DNA from: Streptomyces sp. NRRL F-4489
Lineage (GTDB): Bacteria; Actinomycetota; Actinomycetes; Streptomycetales; Streptomycetaceae
Reading direction: 5' to 3'
Length of the DNA stretch: 64,000 nucleotides
NCBI RefSeq assembly: GCF_001509485.1
Contig: NZ_LLZI01000002.1
Span: 1 to 64,000, forward strand
The translations under genes and the position numbers were made by a program. Each line of letters starts with the position of its first letter. The stretch's first letter is position 1. Positions 24,992 through 35,160 of the stretch are shown here, in pieces. Below the pieces are notes generated by a model. It did not search any database. It was not told where the DNA came from and was given only the letters and a program-made list of their open reading frames with translations.

Positions 24992-26101
24992 ATGACCCAG
25001 CATGTGTGGGGTTACCTGCCGGAGTACGACAAGGAACGCGCGGACATTCTCGACGCGGTGGACACGGTGTTCAGCTCCGGGCAGCTGGTGCTGGGGAAGA
25101 GCGTCAAGGGCTTCGAGCGGGAATTCGCCGACTACCACGGCCTCGCCCACTGCGTCGGTGTCGACAACGGAACGAACGCCATCGTCCTGGGCCTGCGCGC
25201 CCTGGGCATCGGCCCCGGCGACGAGGTGATCACGGTCTCGAACACCGCGGCGCCCACCGTCGTGGCGATCAACGCCGTCGGCGCCACCCCGGTGTTCGTC
25301 GACATCCACCCCGAGACGTATCTGATGGAGGTCGACCAGGTCGCCGCCGCCATCACCCCGCGCACCCGCTGCCTGCTGCCGGTGCACCTGTACGGGCAGT
25401 GCGTGGACATGGCGCCGCTCAAGGCGCTGGCCGTCAAGCACGGCCTGGCCGTACTGGAGGACTGCGCGCAGGCGCACGGCGCCCGCCACCACGGCACCCT
25501 CGCCGGCACCATGGGCGACGCCGCGGCGTTCTCCTTCTACCCGACCAAGGTGCTCGGCGCGTACGGCGACGCCGGCGCGACGGTCACCGACGACCCGGCG
25601 GTGGACGCCCGGCTGCGCCGGCTGCGCTTCTACGGCATGGAGGACCGCTACTACGTCGTCGAGACGCCCGGCCACAACGCCCGTCTGGACGAGGTCCAGG
25701 CCGAGATCCTGCGCCGCAAGCTCACCCGCCTCGACGCGTACATCGCCCGCCGCCGGGCGATCGCCGACCGGTACGCGGACGCCTTCAAGGGCACCGACCT
25801 GATCACCCCGCGCACGGCCCCGGGCAACGACCACGTCTACTACGTCTACGTCGTCCGCCACCCGCGGCGCGAGAAGATCATGGAGGGCCTCAAGGCCCAC
25901 GACATCGCGCTGAACATCAGCTACCCGTGGCCGGTGCACACCCAGTCCGGTTTCGCGTACCTCGGCTACGGCAAGGACGCGCTGCCGGTCACCACCAAGG
26001 TCGCCGACGAGATCTTCTCGCTGCCGATGTACCCGTCGCTGACCGACGCGGAGCAGGAGCGGGTCATCGACGCGGTGTTCGACGTCATGGGAAGGCTCTG
26101 A
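24992..26101 (+). CDS. dTDP-sugar 3-aminotransferase (DegT/DnrJ/EryC1 family)
   Basis: A PLP-dependent sugar aminotransferase of 369 aa. The sequence shows [29 protein letters not shown] binding regions, [15 protein letters not shown] [11 protein letters not shown] and the lysine site [15 protein letters not shown] that forms the aldimine. The family installs amino groups on 3- or 4-keto sugars. Together with the 2,3-dehydratase immediately downstream, a 3-amino-2,3,6-trideoxyhexose is expected (the EvaB role). The start ATG at 24992 follows GGAGGTGA. The gap to the next gene is 14 bp. Confidence 0.93.
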   Translation: MTQHVWGYLPEYDKERADILDAVDTVFSSGQLVLGKSVKGFEREFADYHGLAHCVGVDNGTNAIVLGLRALGIGPGDEVITVSNTAAPTVVAINAVGATPVFVDIHPETYLMEVDQVAAAITPRTRCLLPVHLYGQCVDMAPLKALAVKHGLAVLEDCAQAHGARHHGTLAGTMGDAAAFSFYPTKVLGAYGDAGATVTDDPAVDARLRRLRFYGMEDRYYVVETPGHNARLDEVQAEILRRKLTRLDAYIARRRAIADRYADAFKGTDLITPRTAPGNDHVYYVYVVRHPRREKIMEGLKAHDIALNISYPWPVHTQSGFAYLGYGKDALPVTTKVADEIFSLPMYPSLTDAEQERVIDAVFDVMGRL

Positions 26102-26115
26102 CCGAGGTGACCCTC

Positions 26116-27468
26116 ATGTCCACCGCCGAGTTCCACGCCTGGTGGGCCGAGCGCCGCCGGGCGGGCGGATTCTCCGTGGAGCGCATCCCGTTCGCCGACC
26201 TGGACTCCTGGGGCTTCGACCCGGAGACCGGCAACCTCGGCCACACCAGCGGGCGGTTCTTCACCGTCGAGGGGCTCCAGGTCCGCGCCGGCGGCAGCGG
26301 CGGCGCGGAGATCTGGTCCCAGCCGGTGATCAACCAGCCGGAGATCGGCATCCTCGGCATCCTGGTCAAGGAGTTCGACGGCGTCCTGCACTGCCTGATG
26401 CAGGCCAAGATGGAGCCGGGGAACGCCAACACCATCCAGCTCTCGCCCACCGTGCAGGCCACCCGCAGCAACTACATGAAGGTGCACCGCGGCGCCGGCA
26501 CCCGGTATCTGGAGCACTTCACCGGGCCGCAGCGCGGCCAGGTGCTGGTGGACGTGCTCCAGTCCGAGCAGGGCGCGTGGTTCTGGCGCAAGCGCAACCG
26601 CAACATGGTGGTGCTGGCCACCGGCGACGTGCCGCTGCACGAGGACTTCTGCTGGCTGACCATCGACCAGATCCGCGCGCTGATGGCGGTGGACAACCTC
26701 GTCAACATGGACGCCCGCACGGTCCTGTCGTGCATGCCGTTCATGCTCCCGGACGAGGCGGTGGCGCCGACCGGCGACGCCTTCCGGGACGCGCTGGTGC
26801 GCTCGTACCAGTACCAGGGCGCCGCCGAGAGCCGGTACGTACCGGACACCGCCGCCGGCATCCTGAGCTGGTTCACCGAGGCCAAGACCCGGTGCGACTG
26901 GACCGCCCGGCTGGTGCCGCTGGACGCGGTGGCCGGCTGGAAGCGCGACGACTGGGAGCTGACCGACGAGGGCGCGGAGAACTTCCGCGTCATCGCGGTC
27001 CGGGTCGCGGCCGGCACCCGGGAGGTCACCCGCTGGACGCAGCCGCTTTTGTATCCGCGCGGGGAGGGCCGGGCGGTGTTCGTCGCCCGCGCCATCGGCG
27101 GGGTGCTGCACCTGCTGGTGCGGGCCCGGCCGGAATACGGGCTGATGGACCAGGTGGAGATGGCGCCGACGGTGCATCTGCACCCCGGGCAGGGGCCGGA
27201 GGCCATCCAGGAGGACGCGCTGCGCGCCGCGCTCGCGCCGGGCGGCGGCACCATCCGCTACGACCAGGTGCTCTCCGAGGAGGGCGGCCGCTTCCACCAC
27301 GCGCTGACGCGCTATCAGATCATCGAGGTGGGCGAGGACTTCCCGCTCGACGTGGAGCCGCACCTGTGCTGGATGACGGCCCGGCAGCTGACCGACCTGC
27401 TGCGCCACGGCCACTACCTCAACATCGAGGCCCGCTCCCTGCTGACCTGCCTGCTCAGCCTGTGCTGA
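26116..27468 (+). CDS. dTDP-4-keto-6-deoxyhexose 2,3-dehydratase
   Basis: The protein has 450 aa, the usual length for EvaA/TylX3-type enzymes. It has the family's two similar halves: WSQPVINQPEIG...QAKMEPGNANTIQLSPT in the first and WTQPLLYPRGEG...RARPEYGLMDQVEMAPT in the second. It removes the C2 hydroxyl, opening the way to 2-deoxy sugars. I chose ATG 26116, which has GAGG 8 bp upstream; GTG 26107 is possible. This enzyme commits dTDP-4-keto-6-deoxyglucose to the 2,6-dideoxy and amino-sugar branch. Confidence 0.93.
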   Translation: MSTAEFHAWWAERRRAGGFSVERIPFADLDSWGFDPETGNLGHTSGRFFTVEGLQVRAGGSGGAEIWSQPVINQPEIGILGILVKEFDGVLHCLMQAKMEPGNANTIQLSPTVQATRSNYMKVHRGAGTRYLEHFTGPQRGQVLVDVLQSEQGAWFWRKRNRNMVVLATGDVPLHEDFCWLTIDQIRALMAVDNLVNMDARTVLSCMPFMLPDEAVAPTGDAFRDALVRSYQYQGAAESRYVPDTAAGILSWFTEAKTRCDWTARLVPLDAVAGWKRDDWELTDEGAENFRVIAVRVAAGTREVTRWTQPLLYPRGEGRAVFVARAIGGVLHLLVRARPEYGLMDQVEMAPTVHLHPGQGPEAIQEDALRAALAPGGGTIRYDQVLSEEGGRFHHALTRYQIIEVGEDFPLDVEPHLCWMTARQLTDLLRHGHYLNIEARSLLTCLLSLC

Positions 27469-27529
27469 GCGGGCCCGGCGGTGATCCCTGGCGTGCGACC
27501 GACTGCGAGCTTTCCGAGACTGGTGGGCC

Positions 27530-28156
27530 ATGTTTGATGCGGCACGAGTAACCGAAATGTCAATCAAGGGGGCGTATCGCATCGTCCCCAACAAGATCCC
27601 GGATCTGCGCGGTTCGTTCTTCGAGGCGTTCCGGGCCGAGACGCTGACGGAGATCATCGGCTATCCGTTCACGGTCGGGCAGGCGAACTACTCCGTCAGC
27701 CGCCGCAACACCATGCGCGGCATCCACAGCACCTTCCTCCCGCCCGGCCAGGCCAAGCTCGTCACCTGTGTGCGCGGCGCGGTGCTGGACGTCGCGGTGG
27801 ACCTGCGGGTGGGCTCGCCCACCTTCGGGACGTACGACATGACCCCGCAGGACGAGGAGTCCGGGACGGCGGTCTATCTGGCCGACGGGATCGGCCACGC
27901 CTTCCTGACCCTCACCGACAACGCCTGCATGAACTACCTGTGCTCGGAGGCGTACGTCCCCGGCACGATGATCGAGGTCAACCCCCTCGACCCGGACATC
28001 GGCATCCCCTGGGGGCTCACCGAACCGCCGGTGATGTCGGAGAAGGACGCCTCGGCGCCCACCCTGGCCGAGGCGGTGTCCCAGGGACTGCTGCCCACCT
28101 ACGAGGAGTGCCTGGCCCACTACGCGGCGCTGGGAAAGGGCGCGGCCGGCGCCTGA
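27530..28156 (+). CDS. dTDP-4-keto-6-deoxysugar 3,5- or 5-epimerase
   Basis: An RmlC-family cupin of 208 aa. It has DLRGSFFEAF, MRGIHSTFLPPGQAKLVTCVRGAVLD and a PLDPDIGIPW end, similar to the rmlC product at the left edge but clearly diverged. It carries a C-terminal extension (TLAEAVSQGLLPTYEECLAHY). Placed in the amino/deoxysugar operon, it should set the L-configuration of the 2-deoxy sugar (the EvaD role). ATG 27530 is used; ATG 27557 would drop nine residues and cannot be excluded. Confidence 0.88.
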   Translation: MFDAARVTEMSIKGAYRIVPNKIPDLRGSFFEAFRAETLTEIIGYPFTVGQANYSVSRRNTMRGIHSTFLPPGQAKLVTCVRGAVLDVAVDLRVGSPTFGTYDMTPQDEESGTAVYLADGIGHAFLTLTDNACMNYLCSEAYVPGTMIEVNPLDPDIGIPWGLTEPPVMSEKDASAPTLAEAVSQGLLPTYEECLAHYAALGKGAAGA

Positions 28157-28231
28157 CGCCCCGCGCGCCGCAGGCGACCGCTCCCCTCTCCTTCCCACCC
28201 ATGCTTCCCACGCTGAGCGGAGTTCTCCCAC

Positions 28232-29224
28232 ATGTTCAATAGCACGAGCGACCGACTGCGCATCGGGATCATGGGGTGTGCGGATATCGCCTGGCGCCGG
28301 ACGCTCCCGGCCATGGAGGGCAACGCCGCCGTGGCGGTCACGGCGATCGCCAGCCGGGACGCGCGGTCCGCGACGCGGTTCACCGACCGCTTCGGCGGGG
28401 TGCCGCTGGAGGGCTACGGCGCCCTGCTGGAGCGCGCCGACGTCGACGCCGTCTACATCCCGCTGCCCGGTCTGCTGCACGCCGAATGGGTCTCGAGGGC
28501 CCTGGACGCGGGCAAGCACGTGCTGGTCGAGAAGCCGCTGACGGCCGGCTACGAGGACACCCGCCGGCTGGTCGCCCGGGCCCGCGAGCGGGGCCTGGTG
28601 CTGCTGGAGAACTACATGTTCCTCTACCACTCCCAGCACACCGCCGTGCACAAGGCGCTGGCCGAGGACGCCATCGGGGAACTCCGCGGCTTCTCCAGCG
28701 CGTTCACCATCCCGCCGAAGCCGGTGGGCGACATCCGCTACCAGCGCGAGGTGGGCGGCGGGGCGTTCCTGGACTTCGGCGGCTATCCGGTGCGGGCCGC
28801 GCAGTTCTTCCTGGGCAGTGAGCTGAAGGTGGCCGGCGCGGTCTTCCGGCACGACCGGGAGCGGGGCGTGGTGATGTCCGGCAGCGTGCTGCTGTACACC
28901 CCCACCGGCGTCCCGGCCCGGCTGACGTTCGGTATGGAGCACTCCTACCGCAACACCTACAGCCTCTACGGCTCCACCGGCCGGATCGTGCTGGACCGGG
29001 CGTTCACCCCGCCGGAGACGTACCAGCCGGTGATGCGGGTGGAGCGGCAGGACCACAGCGAGCAGTTCGTCCTGCCCGCCGACCACCAGTTCGCCAACGT
29101 CATCGACACGTTCGTGGAGGCGGTGCTCGGCGGCCAGGACGTCGCCGAGCAGCAGGAGGGCTCGCTGCGGCAGGCCGCGCTGATCGAGGACATCCGGCAG
29201 GCCGCGCTCGTGGTGGACATCTGA
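28232..29224 (+). CDS. dTDP-sugar 3-ketoreductase (Gfo/Idh/MocA family)
   Basis: An NAD(P)-dependent oxidoreductase of 330 aa. It has the dinucleotide fold GIMGCADIAWR, the diagnostic EKP (VLVEKPLTAGY) and ENYMFLYH. Relatives such as the UrdT/SpnN-type enzymes reduce the 3-keto group formed after 2,3-dehydration, giving digitoxose/olivose-type 2,6-dideoxyhexoses. It competes with the 3-aminotransferase for the same intermediate, so the operon can feed both neutral and amino 2-deoxy sugars. It is the last gene before a strong terminator. Confidence 0.88.
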   Translation: MFNSTSDRLRIGIMGCADIAWRRTLPAMEGNAAVAVTAIASRDARSATRFTDRFGGVPLEGYGALLERADVDAVYIPLPGLLHAEWVSRALDAGKHVLVEKPLTAGYEDTRRLVARARERGLVLLENYMFLYHSQHTAVHKALAEDAIGELRGFSSAFTIPPKPVGDIRYQREVGGGAFLDFGGYPVRAAQFFLGSELKVAGAVFRHDRERGVVMSGSVLLYTPTGVPARLTFGMEHSYRNTYSLYGSTGRIVLDRAFTPPETYQPVMRVERQDHSEQFVLPADHQFANVIDTFVEAVLGGQDVAEQQEGSLRQAALIEDIRQAALVVDI

Positions 29225-29241
29225 AAGCCCCCGACGCACCG

Positions 29242-29298
29242 ACGCCGGCTGCCGTGCCTCCCGACCGAGAAGGTCGAGGGGGAGACGGCAGCCGGCGT
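29242..29298. terminator. Long convergent terminator hairpin
   Basis: A 14-bp perfect stem (ACGCCGGCTGCCGT at 29242-29255, complement at 29285-29298) followed by TTTT on the plus strand. The loop itself can pair further (CCTCCCGACC with GGTCGAGGG). It separates the plus-strand sugar operon from the minus-strand diaminopropionate genes. Confidence 0.85.
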
Positions 29299-29347
29299 TT
29301 TCGCGCGTACGAAGCGAGCCGGAGCGGGCCGGGGCGGTGGCTGCGGC

Positions 29348-30334
29348 CTACGGCAGGAAGCCCTCGACGCGGACACCCGTGCCGCGCGCCGCGGCCTCGT
29401 CGCGCACCCAGCGGGCCAGCGCGAGGTCCAGGATGCCCAGGCCGAACGGCGAGAAGACCGCGGTGCGCGCCGGGTCGCGGCGGAAGTCGGCGGTCCCGCG
29501 CAGCAGCGCGCCCAGCGACGCGTCGATGAACTCCCGCCCGCCGGTGGCGAGTTCGGCGAGGTGGAGGGTGGTCCGCTCGCGGCAGACGTGGTCGGCGTCG
29601 TCGACGACGTTCTGCGCGCCGAGCACCGCCTCGACGGTCAGGTCGCGGAGGGAGACGTGCAGCACCGTCGCCCCGGGCGCGCAGGCCGCGAGATCGAGAT
29701 GCGGCTCCACGGCCGAGGTCGCCAGCGACACCAGCGGCTGGGCGGCGAGCGCCTCCTCGACCCGCTCCGCGACGGTGAACGTGACGCCCGGCGCCACCTC
29801 GCCGGCCCGGTCGGCGAAGGCCGCGGCCCGCGCCCGGTCCAGGTCGAAGACCACCGCCTCGCGCAGCGACGGCAGATGGGCGGCGGCGAACCGCAGCACC
29901 TCGTGGTTGATCGGGCCGGTGCCGATCAGGGCGATACCCCGCGGCGGCTCCGGGACCAGCTCGGCGGCGGCCAGCGCGGCGGAGGCCGCGGTGCGCTGCG
30001 CCGAGATCAGCGACGCCTCGATCAGCGCCTGCGGGGTGCCGTCCGCCATGGAGTTCAGCAGCATCGCGGCGCTGGCGCGGGCCTTCCCCTCGGCGACGTT
30101 CCCGGGGAAGCTGGCGATCCACTTCATCCCGGCGACCGCGTCGTCACCGCCCACGTAGGCGGGCAGGCCGATGATCCGGTCCCGGGCGCGGTCCGGGAAG
30201 CGCAGGAACACCGAGTGCGGCAGCGCGGTGCGGCCCTCGTCGTGCAGCCGGTAGGCGTCGGCCACCAGCGACAGGACCCGCTTCTCCTGGCCGTGCAGCA
30301 GGTCCCGGACCTCGGCATGGCGGATGATCAGCAA
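29348..30334 (-). CDS. SbnB-like N-(amino-carboxyethyl)glutamate dehydrogenase
   Basis: A 328-aa protein of the ornithine cyclodeaminase/mu-crystallin family. It shows GMKWIASFPGNVAEGKARASA, the NAD fold IALIGTGPINHEVL and HVSLRDL. In the staphyloferrin and viomycin-type routes the homologue oxidatively cleaves N-(2-amino-2-carboxyethyl)-L-glutamate to L-2,3-diaminopropionate and 2-oxoglutarate. I favour a TTG start at 30334. It has AAGGAG 8 bp upstream and overlaps the sbnA-like stop, whereas the longer frame begins inside that gene. It works with the adjacent SbnA-like enzyme, and the product is probably an NRPS substrate. Confidence 0.88.
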   Translation of the reverse strand: MLIIRHAEVRDLLHGQEKRVLSLVADAYRLHDEGRTALPHSVFLRFPDRARDRIIGLPAYVGGDDAVAGMKWIASFPGNVAEGKARASAAMLLNSMADGTPQALIEASLISAQRTAASAALAAAELVPEPPRGIALIGTGPINHEVLRFAAAHLPSLREAVVFDLDRARAAAFADRAGEVAPGVTFTVAERVEEALAAQPLVSLATSAVEPHLDLAACAPGATVLHVSLRDLTVEAVLGAQNVVDDADHVCRERTTLHLAELATGGREFIDASLGALLRGTADFRRDPARTAVFSPFGLGILDLALARWVRDEAAARGTGVRVEGFLP

Positions 30335-31356
30335 GAGACGGTCTCCTTCGGGTCGGGCGAGGCCGGTTTCGTCCACAGGTGCGCGACCTCGCCGAAGTGG
30401 TGCCGCACCCAGGCGTCGGAGTAGATGGTGTCGAGGTAGCGGTCGCCGCCGTCCGGCAGGACCAGCACGCAGGACGCCCCGGGCTCGATGTCCGGCGCGG
30501 CCTGCTCCAGCGCGGCCACCAGCGCGCCGGAGGAGCCCCCGGCGAGGATCGCCTCGTGGCGCACCAGCCGGCGGCAGCCGACCACCGCCTCCAGATCGCT
30601 GACGTGCAGCACGCGGTCGGCGGCGGCGGGGTCGAAGAGGGCCGGCACCACCGCGGCGCCGTGCCCGGGGATGAGCCGGGGGCAGACCGCCGGCGAGCCG
30701 AAGATCCGGCTGCCGACCGCGTCCACCGCGACCACCGTCGTCGGCAAGCCCTGCGCGCGGACGTACGCGGCGCAGCCGTTCAGCGTGCCGGTGGTGCCGG
30801 CCGCGCAGAAGAGGTAGTCCACCGCGCCGCCCAGCGCCTGGTCGATCTCCCGCATGGTCTCCAGGTGGGCGCGGGGGTTGAACGGGTTGCCGTACTGGCC
30901 GGGGACGTAGGAGTCGGGGATCGCCGCGGCCAGCTCCGCCACCCGGCGCAGCCGGCGCGGGAGGTACTCGCCGGACGCCGGGTCGGGCTCGGTGACCAGC
31001 TCGACCTCGGCGCCGTAGGCGCGCAGGATCGCGCGGTTCTGCTCGGTGGTGCGGGCGTCCACCACGCAGATGAACCGCAGGCCGTAGTAGCAGCAGATCT
31101 GGGCGATGCCGATGGCCAAGTTGCCCGAGCTGGACTCGATGACCGTCGTGCGGCCGGGGACCGCCTCGCCGGTGCGGATGGCCTCCCGGAGCATGCTGAG
31201 CGCCGAGCGGTCCTTGATGCTGCCACCGGGGTTGAAGCGCTCGACCTTGGCGAACACCCGGAACGGATAGCCGAACGCGGCGGTGAGCCGGTCGAGTTGG
31301 ACCAGCGGGGTGTCCCCGACCGTGGCGAGGATGCCCTTGAGCGGTTGCGCGGCCAC
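30328..31356 (-). CDS. SbnA-like PLP synthase for diaminopropionate
   Basis: A cysteine-synthase-fold enzyme of 342 aa. The PLP lysine is in FNPGGSIKDRSA, the phosphate/substrate loop in IESSSGNLAIGIAQ, and the glycine-rich phosphate cup in CAAGTTGTLNG. With an SbnB partner this subfamily joins O-phosphoserine and glutamate to make N-(2-amino-2-carboxyethyl)-L-glutamate. GTG start 31356, five bases after the hydroxylase stop; the 3' end overlaps the next gene. A plain cysteine synthase is unlikely because of the partner. Confidence 0.9.
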   Translation of the reverse strand: MAAQPLKGILATVGDTPLVQLDRLTAAFGYPFRVFAKVERFNPGGSIKDRSALSMLREAIRTGEAVPGRTTVIESSSGNLAIGIAQICCYYGLRFICVVDARTTEQNRAILRAYGAEVELVTEPDPASGEYLPRRLRRVAELAAAIPDSYVPGQYGNPFNPRAHLETMREIDQALGGAVDYLFCAAGTTGTLNGCAAYVRAQGLPTTVVAVDAVGSRIFGSPAVCPRLIPGHGAAVVPALFDPAAADRVLHVSDLEAVVGCRRLVRHEAILAGGSSGALVAALEQAAPDIEPGASCVLVLPDGGDRYLDTIYSDAWVRHHFGEVAHLWTKPASPDPKETVSC

Positions 31357-31360
31357 CGCG

Positions 31361-32899
31361 TCAGCCCCCGGTGGCCAGGCGCGGCAGGTCCTCCGGGCCG
31401 AACATGTCCGGCCGGGTCCAGCCGTCGAGGTCGTACTCGGACATGCACTGGTCCGCGAAGCCCTTCAGCGCGTCGGTGCGGCCGCGCGCCTGGTAGCTGA
31501 GCAGGGTCTGCACGCGGATGCCCTCGTGGTCGCCGCCGTAGTTCCGCTCGTACAGCTCGTGGCGGCCGGCGAACTCGGTGCCGACCGCGTCCCACAGCAG
31601 CTTCAGCAGCTTGACCCGGTCCACCGCCTCCACCCCGCGCGAACCGCGCAGATAGCGGTCGAGGTAGGGGCGTATCTCGGGGTTCTTCCAGTCGCTGGAG
31701 TGGGAGTTGAGGTAGATCAGGCCGCTGCCGACGGTCTGCTGGATGATCTCCCGGATGCGGGGGTAGCCGATGCCCATGAACGTGCGGTACGCCAGGCCGT
31801 AGTCGAGGTTGGGCTGGACCGCGCCGTTGTGCCACGGGGTGGGCGACTTCGCCATCGCGTCGGACATGCCCCAGAACATGTCGCGCCAGTTCAGCACCTC
31901 GCCGATCTGCGCCTGCACGCCCCGGAAGCCGGACGTGCCGGTGACCTCCACGGCCTTGAGCAGGCAGCCGGCGATGAAGTCCAGCTTGACCGCCAGGCGG
32001 GTGCAGCCGTGGAAGGTGAAGCGCTCCAGGAAGCCCGAGCGGGTGGCGAACGCGTTCGCCGACACCGCGTCGTACATGAAGACGTTCTCCCAGGGCACCA
32101 GCACCCGGTCCAGGACCATGATCGAGTCGTTCTCGTCCAGCCGGCTCGACAGCGGGTAGTCGAAGGGGCTGCCGAGCAGCGCGGCGTGCATCTCGTAGGA
32201 GGTGCGGCAGAACAGCTTCAGGCCGGGGGCGTTCATCGGCACGGTGAACATCGCGCCGAACCGCTTGTCGCGCAGCGGCAGGCCCATGTGCGCGATGAGG
32301 TTGGCGTTGGTCAGCGCCGAGGACGTCGCCACCACCTTCGCGCCGGAGACCACCAGCCCGGCGTCGGTCTCCTCCTCGACGTGCACGCAGACGTCGGCGG
32401 TGCGGTCGGCGGGGCGGTCGCGGTCCACCGGCGGGTGGACGATCGCGTGGTTGAAGTACAGGACCCGCTCCTGCGCCTCGCGGTACCAGCGCAGCGCGTT
32501 GTCGCGGAACGGGCCGTAGAAGTCGGCGTTGGCCTGGAGCGTGCCGAAGAACGCGGCCTTGTAGTCCGGGGTGCGGCCCATCCAGCCGTACACCAGCCGC
32601 TGCCAGGCCACGATCGCGTCGCGCGCGGCGACCAGATCGTCGGCGCTGCGGGCGGTCTTGAAGAACGGGTGGGTGAAGCCGCCGTTGCCGGTGTCCGTGG
32701 GCACGCTCAGCACCCCGCGGGACTCCGGTGCGTGCAGCACGTCGTAGAGCTGCGCGAGCGAGCGGGAGCTGTTGCGGAACGCGGGGTGCGCGGTGACGTC
32801 CTCGACCCGCTCGCCGTGGATATAGACCTCGCGCCCGTCCCGGAGGGATTCCAGGTATTCCGCACCGGTCATGGGAGCGACACCGTTCGGCGCGTCCAT
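31361..32899 (-). CDS. 4-hydroxyphenylacetate 3-monooxygenase-type flavin hydroxylase
   Basis: The protein has 512 aa and belongs to the HpaB/Sam5/SgcC family of FADH2-dependent phenol ortho-hydroxylases. It shows [59 protein letters not shown] and [14 protein letters not shown]. It should 3-hydroxylate p-coumarate to caffeate (as Sam5 does) or a carrier-bound beta-tyrosine (as SgcC does). These enzymes need reduced flavin, yet no flavin reductase gene is present, so a chromosomal one must serve. It is the first gene of the three-gene operon with the diaminopropionate pair. Confidence 0.9.
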   Translation of the reverse strand: MDAPNGVAPMTGAEYLESLRDGREVYIHGERVEDVTAHPAFRNSSRSLAQLYDVLHAPESRGVLSVPTDTGNGGFTHPFFKTARSADDLVAARDAIVAWQRLVYGWMGRTPDYKAAFFGTLQANADFYGPFRDNALRWYREAQERVLYFNHAIVHPPVDRDRPADRTADVCVHVEEETDAGLVVSGAKVVATSSALTNANLIAHMGLPLRDKRFGAMFTVPMNAPGLKLFCRTSYEMHAALLGSPFDYPLSSRLDENDSIMVLDRVLVPWENVFMYDAVSANAFATRSGFLERFTFHGCTRLAVKLDFIAGCLLKAVEVTGTSGFRGVQAQIGEVLNWRDMFWGMSDAMAKSPTPWHNGAVQPNLDYGLAYRTFMGIGYPRIREIIQQTVGSGLIYLNSHSSDWKNPEIRPYLDRYLRGSRGVEAVDRVKLLKLLWDAVGTEFAGRHELYERNYGGDHEGIRVQTLLSYQARGRTDALKGFADQCMSEYDLDGWTRPDMFGPEDLPRLATGG

Positions 32900-33031
32900 A
32901 TTCGTACCTGACGCTTTCGTCAACTCGGTCTTCTCTCGCAGAAAGGGCGCCGGCCCGAAAATCGAGGCCGCGTCGGTGGCGGGGAAGGGAAAGCACAATC
33001 CGGGCCGCGGGAAAACCGGAGAGAATTCTCC

Positions 33032-33049
33032 GTCCCGCCGGCGAGACAG
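33032..33049 (+). promoter_or_regulatory. Operator-like near-palindrome, copy 3
   Basis: GTCCCGCCGGCGAGACAG, identical to the copy at 24137. It lies 133 bp before the hydroxylase start (minus strand) and 127 bp before the histidine kinase start (plus strand). A GAGAATTCTC palindrome directly abuts it at 33021-33030. No clear -10/-35 pair is visible in this 276-bp divergent gap. Confidence 0.65.
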
Positions 33050-33175
33050 GGCCGGACGTGCACGATGCTGTCCCAGCGGCGCCGTTCGAGACGAAAGTCT
33101 CCAACCGTCCGACCAAGGTATCGTCCACCGTCCGTCCAGGCCGCGGGAAGAGATCAGGCCGGTAAAGTCCCGGCC

Positions 33176-34330
33176 GTGCCCGCCAACGTGACCGCTCCCG
33201 CGCCCGTCCGGCGGAGTCCCCGGGACTGGACCGTGGACACCGTCTTCTTCCTGCTCGCCGTGGCCTACGGCGTGTTCAGCGCGAAAAGCCGCGGCCGGGC
33301 CGGATTCGACCTCGGCGGGGTGAACTGGCTCTACGTCGAGCAGATAGCCGCGGTCGCCGGCTGCCTGCTGCTGTGGCTGCGGCGGCGCCGGCCGCTGGAG
33401 GTCGCGCTCGCGCTGATCGTGCTGTCCGTGCCGTTCGAAATGGCCTCCGGCGCCATGCTCGTGGCGCTGTTCTCGGTCGCCGTCCACCGCCCGCCGCGCA
33501 CCACCGCGGCCGTCTACGCGGTGAGCCTGGTGACCGTGGTCTCGGATGCGGTCATCCGCCCGGCCGAGGCCCGGCCGGGCTGGCTGTTCTTCTTCCTCTT
33601 CGGCGCCCTCGCCCAGGGCAGCGCGGTCGGCTGGGGGCTGTTCGTCCGCCACCGCCGCCAGCTCCTCGAACGGGTCGCCGCCGAGGCCGAGTTGCGGGTC
33701 GAGCAGGCCCAGCTGCGGGCCCGGGAGGAGGTCGCCCGGGAGATGCACGATGTGCTCGGCCACCGGCTGTCGCTGCTGAGCCTGCACGCCGGGGCGCTGG
33801 AGTACCGCCCGGACGCCCCCAGCGAGGACATCGCGCGGGCGGCCGGGGTGATCCGGCAGAGCGCCCACCAGGCGCTCCAGGACCTGCGCGAGGTGCTGGC
33901 CGTGCTGCGCGCGCCGGCCGCCGCGCTGCCCCAGCCCACGCTGGCCGATCTGCACCGCCTGGTCGCCGAGTCGTGCGCGGCGGGGATGCGGGTACGGCTG
34001 GTCAAGGAGATCCCGGAGGCGGTGCCGGACCTGATCGGCCGGACGGTCTACCGGGTCGTCCAGGAGGCGCTGACCAACGTCCGCAAGCACGCCCCCGGGG
34101 CGGTGGCCCGCGTCGCGGTGACCGGCACGGCGGGGGAGGGGCTCCGGGTCGAGGTGGCCAACGGCCCGGCCGGCGCCCGGTCCGCCGGCCGGCCGGGCGG
34201 CCCCGGGGGGCACGGTCTGGCGGGGCTGGCCGAGCGGGTGGCGCTGGCCGGCGGGCAGCTGGAGTACGGCCCGGCCGCGGACGGCGGCTGGGAGGTCGCG
34301 GCGGTGCTGCCGTGGCCGCGGGAGGGGTAG
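33176..34330 (+). CDS. Histidine kinase, NarL-system type (HisKA_3)
   Basis: The protein has 384 aa. Four to five membrane spans occupy about residues 15-155, then a dimerisation/phosphoacceptor segment [16 protein letters not shown] near residue 190, and an HATPase domain with [10 protein letters not shown] and [12 protein letters not shown]. The extracytoplasmic loops are short, so it may sense membrane or intramembrane signals. No response regulator is adjacent. The NarL-type regulator at 52612 is a possible partner, but this is only inferred from both being unpaired. GTG 33176 was chosen as the start at the beginning of conserved sequence; the ribosome site is weak. Confidence 0.85.
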   Translation: MPANVTAPAPVRRSPRDWTVDTVFFLLAVAYGVFSAKSRGRAGFDLGGVNWLYVEQIAAVAGCLLLWLRRRRPLEVALALIVLSVPFEMASGAMLVALFSVAVHRPPRTTAAVYAVSLVTVVSDAVIRPAEARPGWLFFFLFGALAQGSAVGWGLFVRHRRQLLERVAAEAELRVEQAQLRAREEVAREMHDVLGHRLSLLSLHAGALEYRPDAPSEDIARAAGVIRQSAHQALQDLREVLAVLRAPAAALPQPTLADLHRLVAESCAAGMRVRLVKEIPEAVPDLIGRTVYRVVQEALTNVRKHAPGAVARVAVTGTAGEGLRVEVANGPAGARSAGRPGGPGGHGLAGLAERVALAGGQLEYGPAADGGWEVAAVLPWPREG

Positions 34331-34448
34331 GACCGCCGGAGCCGGACCGCCGGGCGGCGGGGCCGTGCGCCGCGTACGGACGGACTTATCGATGCAAGGG
34401 GCGCCCCCGCGCGGGGTTTTCCGATCAACGAGTGGGAGTGAGCTAGCT

Positions 34449-35153
34449 GTGCCGAAAGAGCTGAACCCGAAGACCGACCAGCCCACGGTCGTCGCCGAGC
34501 CGCTGCTCGGGCAAGTCCTCGTCTGTCTCGTCTTCGGACTGATCGGGGCCGGGCTCGGCTGGCTGATCAAGGTGGTCGCGAAATGGCTGGTGACGCTCCC
34601 CTGGGCGCCGATGCAGGGCCCGGCCAAACTCGTCGCCTCGATCCCGGAGCCCGGCCTGACCATCGGCGCGATCGCGGCCGGCGGCCTCATCGGGCTGATC
34701 GGCGGGGCGGTCATCAAGTTCAGCGAGCTGTCGGTCAGCGTCGACGACGACCGGGTGGTGCTGACCCGCAAGGGCGAGCCGCGGGAGTACCCCGCCCGCG
34801 AGGTGGCGATGGCGTGCCTGGACGGCAAGCAGCTCGTCCTGTTCGGCCACCGCACCGAGGAACTGGCCCGCGAGGACTGCGACCAGGACCGCCGCCGGCT
34901 GGCCGTGGCCTTCGCCGCGCACGGCTACAAGTGGGCCGAGGAGGACCCGTACAAGAAGGAGTTCCAGCTCTGGGTGCCCGGCGGCGGCAAGCTGTCGCCG
35001 CAGGCCAACACGCTGCTCAAGGCCCGGGAGGAGCTGCTGAAGAAGCCCGGGTCCGGCGACCAGCTCCGGGAGCTGCGCGGGGAGCTGACCGAGGCCGGGG
35101 TCGTCGTACGCGACAAGGACAAGCGGCAGTACTGGCGGGCGCTGAGCCGGTGA
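34449..35153 (+). CDS. YqeB-like membrane protein
   Basis: A 234-aa protein with two membrane helices (about residues 22-45 and 72-95) followed by a soluble domain of PH-like YqeB type ([39 protein letters not shown]). The start is GTG 34449 with GGGAG upstream. Similar proteins are common in Streptomyces chromosomes without known function. It follows the kinase by 118 bp and ends at a convergent terminator, so whether it belongs to the pathway is uncertain. Confidence 0.7.
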   Translation: MPKELNPKTDQPTVVAEPLLGQVLVCLVFGLIGAGLGWLIKVVAKWLVTLPWAPMQGPAKLVASIPEPGLTIGAIAAGGLIGLIGGAVIKFSELSVSVDDDRVVLTRKGEPREYPAREVAMACLDGKQLVLFGHRTEELAREDCDQDRRRLAVAFAAHGYKWAEEDPYKKEFQLWVPGGGKLSPQANTLLKAREELLKKPGSGDQLRELRGELTEAGVVVRDKDKRQYWRALSR

Positions 35154-35160
35154 CGCCGGC

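Noticed and set aside
30784..31356. SbnA-like protein as a simple cysteine synthase
   Set aside because: It is coupled to an SbnB-like gene and to an NRPS cluster, a pairing diagnostic for diaminopropionate.
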